Made by a program: the position numbers and the translations under genes
Source: Paragorgia papillata
Lineage: Eukaryota > Cnidaria > Anthozoa > Scleralcyonacea > Coralliidae
Assembly (NCBI GenBank): GCA_035771165.1
Contig: JAWNZC010000421.1
Location: 473,001 to 537,000, forward strand
Direction of reading: 5' to 3'
Length of the DNA: 64,000 nucleotides
Part shown: positions 29,524 to 40,300 of the stretch, piece after piece
Layout of the letters: each line of letters starts with the position of its first letter
How positions within the stretch are numbered: the first letter of the stretch is position 1
The notes under the pieces: model-generated
The model's input: only the letters and a program-made list of their open reading frames with translations
The model's database searches: none
What the model was told of the DNA's origin: nothing

Positions 29524-32077
29524 TTACACCTGGGTTTCTAAGGGGTAGTCGAAAGTTTCGCGAAGGTTGGATGTTGGTTGATGGCTGGGATTTTCTTTGT
29601 AGGTAGATTCATCATTGTAATTCAATCGCTTGTCTTGCTGGGTTTCTTTATCAGCCTTTGCTTTGTTTGAAGATGTTATTGCACTGTTCATTTTCCAATC
29701 TGTAAAAAAGTTTGTGATGCATTTAAAATTTTAAACATACAGTAACCTCCTTTTTCTCCACCTTTCTTTCTTTCTCCTTGTCTTCTGGTGTTCTTTTTTT
29801 TTATTCAGTTTTTCTTTCTTTTTTCTTTTGTTTGCTTTTTTGTTTGTTTGTTTGTTTGTTTGTTTGTTTGTTTGTTTGTTTGTTTGTTTGTTTGTTTGTT
29901 TGTTTGTTTGTTTGTTTGTTTGTTCTTTCCTTCCTTTGGCTTCCTTCCTTCCTTCCTTCCTCCCTTCCTTCCTTCCTTCCTTCCTTCTTTCCTTCCCTTC
30001 TTCCCTCCTTAGTTCTTCCCTCCGCCTTCCTTCCTTCCTTCCTTCCTTCCTTCCTTCCTTCCTTCCTTCCTTCCTTCCTTCCTTCCTTCCTTCCCTCCTT
30101 CCGTGCTTGCTTCCTTGCTTGCTTGCTTGCTTGCTTGCTTCCTTCCTTCCTTCCTTCCTTCCTTCCTTCCTTCCTTCCTTCCTTCCTTCCTTCCTTCCCT
30201 CCTTCCTTTCTTTCTTCCTTCCTTCCTTCCTTTCTTTCTTCCTTCCTTCCTTCCTTCCTTCCTCCCTCCCTTCCTTCCTTCCTTTCTTCCCATCGGCGTT
30301 CTTCTCTACCTCCTTGTTTCTCCTTTTCTTTGTTCTTTTTCACATTTGGATTTTCACTTGACCAAAGCTTGCTTTTAAACCCATCTTCCTTGGATTTCAT
30401 TCTCTCTTTATCACTGAAACCATCTGAACTATAGTTGTCACTTTTCTCTTCATTCATTTCACCCCATTGCACACTTCTTCGCTTCTCCAGCTCTTGCTTA
30501 AACACTTGCACGGTTGGGTCATCAATATTCACGAAACGAATCTCTTTGAGTTTTCTTAATTTCGTTTCTTTGCTACAGAACGTTTGAACAGCGTTAAAAA
30601 GCTCTTCAGCACAAACTTCGGTTGGCATTCCAAACTTCCCGGCACTGATTGCTGGAATAACTACATGCCTTGCTCTCTTTTTCACGGCAGCTTTAAGACT
30701 GTTCTGACAGGTCAGCCTTAAAAGTTGTCGAGATTCTTCCTCGGTGTGATTGCTCCACCGTGGCCCAACAGCGTGGATGATAAACTTACACGGCAGCTTC
30801 CCCGCCGAAGTCGTTACAATATCGCCTGGCTCGAGACATTCTCGTTTCTTTATTGTCTTATCGCATTGTTTTTGAATAGACTTTCCGCCATTCTTTACAA
30901 TCGCTAAAGCTGCACCGGCACAATGGTTGAGATATTCGTTTGATGGATTGACGATTGCGTCAGCCGTTTCCTGCGTGATGTCGCCTTGGTAGACCATAAC
31001 GTGTACTTTGATGCCTTTGTTGGCGACGAAGAGTGTTTCTTCGAACGTCTCTGAAACATTCTGGTCAGCTATTATATATGGAAAAGTAAAATTAGTTTTT
31101 GTGTTTGTATTCATATGTTTAAGTAACAAAGTGAAAAGGTGGTAAATTGCCGAGAATGCTATAGTTTTGATTTAAACGAAAACTAACTATAGTCAGTGAT
31201 GTCCATCAGAAGGTTGCAGGTTCCACTAGTCACTACAGCTTAGCGATCTCCATCTGAGCTTCAGTGCCTCAATGGTTAGAGCGTCTAACAGGTCATTAGA
31301 AGGTTGCAGGTTTGAACCCTGTCTGGGGCTCAAATCTTTTCAATTCTGAGTAATTAGTGAGCTTGACTGGCGAACATCTCACCAAACGTCTGTTACATTA
31401 TACCAAGCTTGCAAACGTACCACATGTCCTCCATGTATATATATACAACTTAACATATCACTGAGACTATATCATGCAGTAATGCAGTATATTAGTTACA
31501 AAGTAACTGCTTCACTTCTAATAACTTGGCCTGTCCTCTCAGCCTCGTATATACAGCTCAATCTTAGAGCGTATTTCTGAATCTGGAGACTCAGGAATTT
31601 TTTTGAATACTTATACAGTTTGACCAGCAAACTAAAACTGTACTTACCAAGCTATACAATGCGACCTAACTCAAAACAGTAAATTAAGTCGGTTGGTGTT
31701 TTGGATATAGCGAAGCAAAAAGCTGGTGAACTACACCGAGATTTTTAGCAATGGATTAATACTGATGTTCCGAGCAGAATGCATGCATTAATATTTTGTT
31801 GTTAAGAAATCTCAGCAGTTGACCATCTTTCCGCTTTTGTTTGAACTATAGAAATATTTCACTTGATGTATATATATATATATACGTACTGTACTCACTG
31901 ACCTAGTTTAGGACTAACGAACGTTTCACCTCCATCCGAATGATTCATGTGAGTCATTTTGTCTTCTCTATGTTTATACTGAAATGGTTTAAGTTTCTCG
32001 GTTGATGTTAATTCACTGCGGAATATGTAGAAATGTAGTAGCACGCATGGAACTGAGTCAGGGGCACATTTTTTCAT
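29524..32077 (-). CDS. Macrodomain protein, PARP9/14-type
   Basis: Exons 32077-31903, 31068-30310 and 29699-29524 join in phase 1 and give 369 residues. Residues ~75-250 are a macrodomain: VMVYQGDITQETADAIVNPS (adenosine-side Asp and the VNPSN motif), CAGAALAIVKNGG, AGKLPCKFIIHAVGPRW and the catalytic-loop-like VIPAISAGKFGMP. Macrodomains bind ADP-ribose, and some remove it from proteins. Closest in style to the macrodomains of PARP9/PARP14, but no ART domain is attached. A charged Ser/Lys tail follows. The start is tentative; further 5' exons are possible. The stop (TAA at 29524-29526) follows CAG directly, and the CAG/GTGTAAG there could instead be a donor to another exon. The exon 2 donor (30309) lies at the edge of a long GAAG/CAAA microsatellite that stays open in frame. 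Divergent neighbour of the PARP14-like gene. Confidence 0.8.
29825..30290. repeat. (TTTG)n-(CTTC)n compound tetramer microsatellite
   Basis: TTTG block 29835-29922, then CTTC/CTTG/CTCC blocks 29930-30290. It occupies most of intron 2 of the macrodomain gene and on that strand reads Lys-Glu-Gly-Arg repeats without stop. Confidence 0.97.
31185..31350 (+). mobile_element. tRNA-derived SINE, family D
   Basis: 31255-31335 has A-box-like TGCCTCAATGGTTAGAGCG and B-box-like GGTTTGAACCC, followed by the family tail TCTGGGGCTCAAA. A second partial head precedes it at ~31205-31225. Same family as 37828-38060, 43375-43495, 45190-45745 and 53745-54035. Confidence 0.75.
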
Positions 32078-32279
32078 AATACACCAATTGTGATCTTTCT
32101 CAGTGTGAAGTGAGAAGAAACGGGGGGTGACGGGTTTGTTGATTAGGACTTTAAATCAAAACAAGTCAAGTCAAGACATGCAGAGAACATAGAACAGAAC
32201 AGAATAAGTGTATTTAACCACGCTTCGCCTATGAGCTATTAAAGCTCTTCAAAATACGATCGTGAGAATTATATTACAT

Positions 32280-32608
32280 TAGGGCATTAGATTACATTAG
32301 ATTACATTACATTAGATTAGATTAGTTTAGATTAGATTAGATTAGATTAGATTAGATTACATTACATTAGATTAAATTACATTAAATTAGATTAGATTAG
32401 ATTAGATTAGATTAGATTAGATTAGATTACACTACACTACACTGCACTGCACTGCACTGCACTGCACTGCACTGCACTGCACTGCACTGCACTGCACTGC
32501 ACTGCACTGCACTGCACTGCACTGCACTGCACTGCACTGCACTGCACTGCACTGCACTGCACTGCACTGCACTGCACTGCACTGCACTGCACTACACTAC
32601 ACTACACT
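32280..32608. repeat. Compound pentamer array (ATTAG / ACTGC)
   Basis: ATTAG/ATTAC units to ~32428, then about 33 clean ACTGC units, ending in ACTAC. Typical of the pentamer arrays in this window. Confidence 0.97.
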
Positions 32609-32945
32609 ATTGATTTTTATTACAATTTAAAATTTACAGGTGATGGGTCTTGATTAAGTCCTTGGAGATAACAATAAGTGCCATTAATGGTCATACAATA
32701 TAGATAATTATATATACATGAAGTACTGAAGTTCAAAATAAAATTCAAGTTTCTAATATAACGAAATTAATGAAAGTCAATATAAACAGTTTATTCAGGA
32801 TCAACTTCTACTTCCAAGTTGTCCTCATTTAAGCCAAGGTGTTCACGGTAAATGTTTGTAGAGCCTTGAATTGCGTCCGTGCAACAGAGTTTCCAGAACA
32901 AGGAACGATATCTTTTCGACATTCCAAGGTGCCGTAAGACATTTA

Positions 32946-33200
32946 ACACTACACTACACTACACTACACTACACTACACTACACTACACTACACTACACT
33001 ACACTACACTACACTACACTACACTACACTACACTACACTACACTACACTACACTACACTACACTACACTACACTACACTACACTACACTACACTACATT
33101 ACATTGCACATTATAGTCATTATACATTACATTATACATTACATTATACATTATAGTGATTATGCATTATACATTACATTATACATTGCATTGCATTGCA
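32946..33200. repeat. (ACACT)n array with degenerate ATTAC tail
   Basis: About 30 ACACT units to 33098 followed by ATTAC/ATTAT-like sequence to ~33200. Thr-Leu-His-Tyr frames across it are artefacts. Confidence 0.97.
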
Positions 33201-33871
33201 TTTAACCAGAGAAAATCTGCACTGTTTTCTTAGATGAAAATTTTATTCTGATCAAGTAGGAACCTATAATCCGGGTTGTAAAAAGGTGAAATTGCTGACA
33301 CCAGTAAGCTGTTTATAATTTACTCATTAAACTATATTAATAATACGTAGATAAGTATTGTAATAATGATAATAACTGTAGTTGAACCTTTGACGGGTAA
33401 CTCACGGAATCATTCCACTTGAAAAGATAATTGGTGATTGGTCAGCGCCATAGCTTGATGCGCAATATATTGATTCAGCTCAGTATTTCGTTATCAAAAT
33501 TATATTCTTCGCAGTTTAACACCTTTTTACTTTGCTCTATCTATTAAAACACTGCATGTCTGCACAGCACTCTACTTTTTTCACACTTTTGGTTTTAAAC
33601 CTTGTTTGTTATTAAAAACAGTTTTGTGGCGATTTTTAATTTCATTCCAAACGTTCTTAACATGTCTGAACGATGTGTACGTAACAGTGATGTTTGGCTT
33701 TCATGCTGTTAAATTTAATGAAAAGAGAATGCCATAATCATCGATCCGTTAGAAAGGTCGCATGCATATTGCTTTATTTTAAGGACCAATAGAAAGTAGC
33801 AAATATTAATTATAACAGCGAAGAGAGAGAGAGAGAGAGAGAGCCAGGGTGAGGCTGGAAAGTCTTCGAAG

Positions 33872-34026
33872 GACGCTTTCCATTTGACAAGGTTAGACCG
33901 GTCAATCTGGCCTGCCAGAATGGACTTGCTTTTGATTAGGACCAAATTTTCCAGTCTGACCGTCCTAAGTCTCAAACGAATCGTGTTCCATTTAACCGGA
34001 CCGGTCTAACCGTGTAAATGGAAAGC
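33872..34026. mobile_element. Short MITE with ~27-bp TIRs
   Basis: Left GCTTTCCATTTGACAAGGTT followed by AGACCGGTC; right GACCGGTCTAACC followed by GTGTAAATGGAAAGC, an imperfect reverse complement. 155 bp. Confidence 0.75.
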
Positions 34027-34326
34027 CCCCCTAACATTACGAAAGTAAAACTAAAAAATATGTACGTGATATTGAAAGCTTGCTGTAAGCAAATATATAA
34101 TAGTGAACGCAACATATATTTAGCAAATGAAAACCATACTTTAAATTCATATAAAACCTTTTATGCATTTTGAGCCGCACGGCCGATGTGACATTTGGTA
34201 TTATTTACAGGAAGTAAACAGGAAGATGCAATTATTTTCCTGGAATATATTTTCCCTGGAATATATGAATATTCCCTTCCCAAACAGGTGAATATGTTTC
34301 ACTTTTGAACGCAGACACGTCTAGGC

Positions 34327-37300
34327 ATGGCGGACGCCACGAACGTTAGGAGTTTCCTGACGATTGTAGCTTCGGATATTCCTTCAAATCTCACCGAAGA
34401 CGACATAACGATTCATTTTCAATCAAGGAAGAATGGCGGCGGAGATGTGGACAAGGTGGTTATGCTACCCGACGAAGGACAAGCTCTTGTTACGTTCGAA
34501 GCGGCCGACGGTAAAAATCGAGTTTGAATGTCGTTGTTTACATGAATTGTAGTGCTAGTTTTGAGCGACCTCTACCATTAGAAGACTTATATAGTGTCAT
34601 TATACCTCTAGATAATCTTAACTTTGCAGATTATTTAATACTTTTACTCAGGTGTAGCCTGCTTCGCAGACGTTCTTATGGCTCGCTTACCTCCCCAACA
34701 AACTAGTTAGGTATAGTTGTGGAGGAGACTAAAAACTCACATGCGAACAAATTGCAAGTTTATTTCTAAGATTATTTTCTTGAATCAAGCGGAAGTCACG
34801 GGTGACGTCACAGGTTGGTTGTTGGCCATGATCTATTGGAGGAAACAGACACATGCATGGAGGTTATAAATCCATGTCCTATATTCACGAATTTATTGGT
34901 TAGGATTAGGGTGTGTGTTGGGGTCAGGCTTTCATGAAGTACCTGGGTTATTTAGGACATGGAATTATTACCTGCATGGACACGTCAGATCACGTCAGCT
35001 GACTTGCTTTTTTCCTTATCTTCATGCCCCAAAATCCGGCAAGAGAAATTGTCTTTTTACTATCCATGCGATTATATACAAAGGATCCAAACGATCCAAA
35101 TCAAATGATCAAAAGATCATGATGTTTTCCCAATAGACCTTATTCAAAAATGGCCGCCGAATTAGAATTCTTTTATGTGCATATAAATTAGCCCTTATGA
35201 CCTCGTTTTAAAGTAAAAATGATTTTGAATTCACACATGAAAACGAGTTCATAAGGGCTAATTTATATGTATATATAAAAGAATTTTAATTCGGTGGCCA
35301 TTTTTAAATAAGGTCTATTTGTAGCTATTTTGGCTAACTTTTGATTTCGTCTTGTTATCCTCAAAAATCCTTCTTAAAAGCACTTAGATGATACTTAGTG
35401 GAAAAATATTTGATATTTTAGATGCACTTATATATGAACTATTTAGTGGCAACAAATAATGGAAGAAAATGTGACGCAAATGACAATTGACAAACATTTT
35501 TGTGATATAAGAATGTCCGTATTCTTTCTTGGCATGTTTTTTTTGAAGCCACAAGAACGAGAAACGTACGATATTTCAATTTCTCGAAATGATTTTTTCT
35601 CTATTCTTTCATATTACATGCTGTAGAGCTGGTGAAGGAAATAAATAATCCGAAAAAAGTGGGTCACCGAGTGTCTAAGTGAGCTACAGAAGGTTAAAGC
35701 TTGAACATTCCCTTCATCTATATATACGAAGAAACCACACAAGTTTATAATATTCTCTTTGGCAGTTGTCTCTGGGCAGTTCTTATATCCCATACATGAA
35801 CTAGGAGCTGTATCACGCTATTGTGAGCCTCAATTGTCTTATGTCTACATTCCGAGCTGCAACTCAACATTAAAGCTATACTACATTAATAGCAGTTAAC
35901 CGTTTAGCAGTTAACACAAACTTTGACCTAATGCGTAACCTTATAATAATTAGGGAGTTTAAACAAGCTAAAAGAGACCATGGATCAGGACATCGTATAT
36001 ATTGTATGCTTTATGTATTTTGTAAGACGTTTAAAAAGCAGCCATAGCTTCGACAACATGACGTACAATAGCTTAACGCCTCCTTGTCACAACGTTGTCT
36101 TGAAAACGTGAAAACGCTTCAGTTGACGTTGTATGTGCAACGAAGACATTGTTGGTATTACTCTTGGGACTGCAAATTATTCAACGCTTTGTTTTGGTTG
36201 AAAAATACTATTGTACTTGGGTCGTCGTCGTGACGTTCGCGTTGTGCTTGCTTAAGTTCCTAATAGTTTACGTGTAACTATTGTGCTTGTGTTTTAAACT
36301 TACAGTTGCGGAGAGCGTTCTCAAGCACGAGCAAATAATTAAAGGAAGTATTGTACAAGTTCAAAGTTATGAATCTTGGAAGAACAGGGACAAGGTTTGT
36401 GTGTATATGCTGCAAAAAGTTCCCACTACGACATAAGTTGTCAAACGAAACGACATTTCCCCGTTTAAAAATACATGTTTCTTGAGTTGAACATCGACAC
36501 AGCAATGATTAATGCGAAGTAAAAACACTTTTAGTTGAAAATACGTCGCTCGACAAAAATGTGAGACCTTTCTTTACTTTAAACAGTGTTTTATTACTTT
36601 TTAGGTGCGTAATCTCGACGAATCTGTTACAACTGTTTTTGTTAGTGGCATCAAGCAAACAGCATCAGATGAAATGGTTTCTCTCTTCTTTGAGAATAAG
36701 CGACGATCTGGTGGAGGTGAACTTAAGGAATTTAAAAGAATTGGCCCACATGAAGCTCAATTGACGTTTTGTTTTGCCAAAGGTATATCCTTCCCTTCTT
36801 TCTTTCTTCCTCCCTCCCTCCTTCCCTCCCTCCCTCCCTCCCTCCCTCCCTCCCTCCTTCCATTCCTCCCTTCTTCACGTTCTCCCTTCCTTCCTTCCTT
36901 CCTTCCTTCCTTCCTTCCTTCCTTCCTTCCTTCCTCCCTTCCTCTCTCCCTTTCTCCCCTCCTCCCTTTCTCCCTCCCTTCCTCCATTTCTCCCTCCCTT
37001 CCTCCCCCCTCCCCTCTCCCTCCCTCCCTCCCTCCCTCCCTCCCTCCCTCCCTCCCTCCTCCCTCCCTCCCTCCCTCCCTCCCTCCCTCCCTCCCTCCCT
37101 CCCTCCCTCCCTCCCTCCCTCCTCCCTCCCTCCCTCCCTCCCCCTCCCTCCCTCCCTCCCTCCCTCCCTCCCTCCCTCCATCCCTCCCTCCCTCCCTCCT
37201 TCCATTCCTCCCTTCTTCACGTTCTCCCTTCCTTCCTTCCTCCTTCCTTCCTTTCCTTCCTTCCTTCCTTCCTTCCTTCCTTCCTTCCTTCCTTCCTTCC

Positions 37301-40300
37301 TTCCTTCCTTCCTTCCTTCCTTCCTTCCTTCCTTCCTTCCTTCCTTCCTTCCTTCCTTCCTTCCTTCCTCCCTTCCTCTCTCCCTTTCTCCCCTCCTCCC
37401 TTTCTCCCCCCCTTCCTCCATTTCTCCCTCCCTTCCTCCCCCTCCCTCTCCCTTCCTTCCTTAATACTTACTAAAACCATATATCTTTAGATGCTGAAGA
37501 AGTACTGAAAAAATCAGCTGAGCTTTCTCTTGAGTCGTGCCCATTAAAAGTGACAACCAACAGAGAACCGACGAACGACAAGAGTATCCTGATTGTGGGA
37601 AACCTAAGTCCTGACACAAGAAAAGAAACACTGTTGAACTTCATGGAAATTATTACCGAACAAGGTGTAGAAAGCATTGTTTTGGGGAAAGACAATAAAG
37701 CAATAGTGACTCTGAAAGGGGAAGCAGGTATGGCACAGTTCAGTGAAAGGAGAATTATTTTCAGATCGCGTAACATGCGCCCATAACAGTGATTTTTGAG
37801 CAACTGAGCAATTAACCCATTTCGTAAGTTAAACTCAGAGAAAAACTCTGAGCTCCAGATGGGACTCGAACCCACAACCTTCCAAATGTCAGCCGGACAC
37901 TTTCACTATTGAGCCACTGGAAGTCAGATGGTAGACCGAGGTTGTTTTCGATCTTTATAGCTTGGCACTAGTCAAATCGTACGACACACGTATGGTCCCG
38001 TCTGGAGGTCAGAGTTTTTCTCTGAGTTTAACTTACGATAGCTCGTACAGCAAAAAACAAACGAAAAACCTTTACCTACTTCAGGCTGAAAACATTATAG
38101 TAACATGATAGTAACCCATTTCTGTCTTTTTTAGATGATGGTTGCATTGAAAGATCTAAAGAGAAACGGCTACAAGGCTCAAAGATTGAGATAGCGTTTG
38201 CTCCGCTCACTGAGGCAATTAGGATAAGCAACATTCCTCCCTTGACCAAACCAGACGACATTAAGTTTAAATTTGAGAACTCAAGAAATGGCGGAGGAAC
38301 AATTACTGACATGATGCTTGATAGGAACAGGGGAGAGGCAAATGTTTTCTTTGAAAATCGTTCAGGTAACATATGTTTGTGAAAGAATATATACACTAAG
38401 ACGGCACTCGCGGAAACTGCATATATACCTCGATCCGCCAGCTATTAGAGATGTTTAATATTTTAATATTAGAGATGTTTAAAAAGAAAACGAGTAACCA
38501 GGCTGGCTCATGGCTCAAGCCTTGCACACATGTAAGAATGAATAAAATAATTATTAATTACTTTTTGAAATTAAGTTTATATATATATATATATTTCTAT
38601 ACTGTATATATAATAAGGTGTAATCTACGCACGCTCTGATTGGCTGGGCTCCGTGCATTTATAAGAGTATGATGATCATGAACGACGTGGCGTGGAGTGG
38701 AGTGGCGTAGGATGGCGTCAGTTGGTCCGAAAAGCCAGCTTATTTTATAAAAAAAATAAAACATACCGCTCCTGTGCATATGTACTCTTATAAAGGTTCG
38801 TTTGACGTATTTTGAACACGAAAGAAGTGGAAACGTACCTCTATAGCTCAACTTCTTTCGTGTTCAAATGACGTCAAACGAACCTTTATAAGAGTACATA
38901 TATATGCACGGAGCTTTATGTTTTATTTGTTAATATTATATATATATATATTTATATTAAATTAATATACTTTTTTCCATTTAATAGTTGTTTCGGGGTT
39001 GGTCAAAAGAAAACACGAATTAGATGGAAACGAGTTAACGGTAACGCCATATTACGACTTCTTTGAAGAACTGCAAGAAGAAACAACAAAAACTGAAGAA
39101 TATTCTGGAGAAATACTTGTACAGCGTAGTGTAATGAGTTTTATCACAAACCATCACGACATCGAAAAAAAATTCGACCTTAAATCGATGAATTACGATC
39201 AAAACCAAGAAACACTACACTTCTCTAAAGATTTTGATGATCCTGAAGAATTTCAAAAACTTCAAATTAAATTGAAAACGTTTTTGGATTCTTTCGCGCA
39301 GGATACAATGAAGATATCCAAGAATATTTCTCAGAAACTCAAAGAGATTTTGGAGGAAAAACGCGAAGGATTTCAAGCGAATAGTACCACAGTTATCAAA
39401 TATAACGATTTATCATTGTTACTGATTGGAAAACGGGACGATGTTGAGAGCAGTAAGGAATCAATTGCTCCGATAATAAGTAGCCTGGAAGAGAAAATGC
39501 AACCCGATTCAGCAGAGTTTACCATTGATGAAAACAACAAGTTACTTTTCTTTAGCTTTATTGACTACTCCGAGAAGCTTATGACCGAGTTTCCAGATAT
39601 TCGAGTTTATGGATTAGATGGAACGGCTGGAAAAGTTATGTTGATGGGCACCAAAGAAAGTGTAAAGGACGTCAAGAATAGAATCCTGGAAGACCTAGCA
39701 GCAGTCGCCGAAACGAATGTAAACATGACGGAATGGCAGATTGAATTTTTAAAACGTACCGATTGCAAATTTGTCAACGATGAATTAAAAAAAGATGACA
39801 TTAACGCAATGATAGTTTTGAGGTCAATTAAAGCACCCGGCAGCGCCCAAGTCTTGCAAGCAAAGTTGATCACGTTGAAAATTTCCGCCGATAGAATAAA
39901 GAGCTTGACGAAAATCGTGTTCGATATGACAGTTGAGAAATGTCTGCGAGTTGATGACGACACCGGACGTTTTCTTTCCAAATCTGAGAAACTAAAGGAA
40001 TTCCAGAAAGAACAGTTCGAAAAGCATAGTGTGATGGTAGAATCTGAGTTGACAGATCCCAGTAAGATCTGGATTGTCGGGAGAAAGTCTGAAATGAACA
40101 ACGCGGTTCAAGAAGCGATGCTATTCACCCAGTCAAACGCCATCTTAACCAGTACGTACGATACCAACGAGTTTAAAGCCCGTTTTTTGGAAAGATATCT
40201 TCTGAATGATGTCAACGCAATAAGCAAGCGTCTTGTGTCGGAAGGCGTTGAGGTCAGCCATGTTCGCTCTGGATCATTTACAATCAAGGGAACCAAAAAG

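Larger units (their letters stand above)
32078..34326. promoter_or_regulatory. Head-to-head intergenic region of the ADP-ribose gene pair
   Basis: 2.2 kb between divergent starts. It holds an ATTAG/ACTGC pentamer array (32280-32608), an ACACT array (32946-33098), a (GA)n run at 33824-33842 and a MITE at 33872-34026. A shared promoter may lie near 34200-34326; no specific element is assigned. Confidence 0.4.

Noticed and set aside
29778..30434. Large Leu/Pro/Ser frames
   Set aside because: Antisense to the microsatellite and exon 2 of the macrodomain gene.
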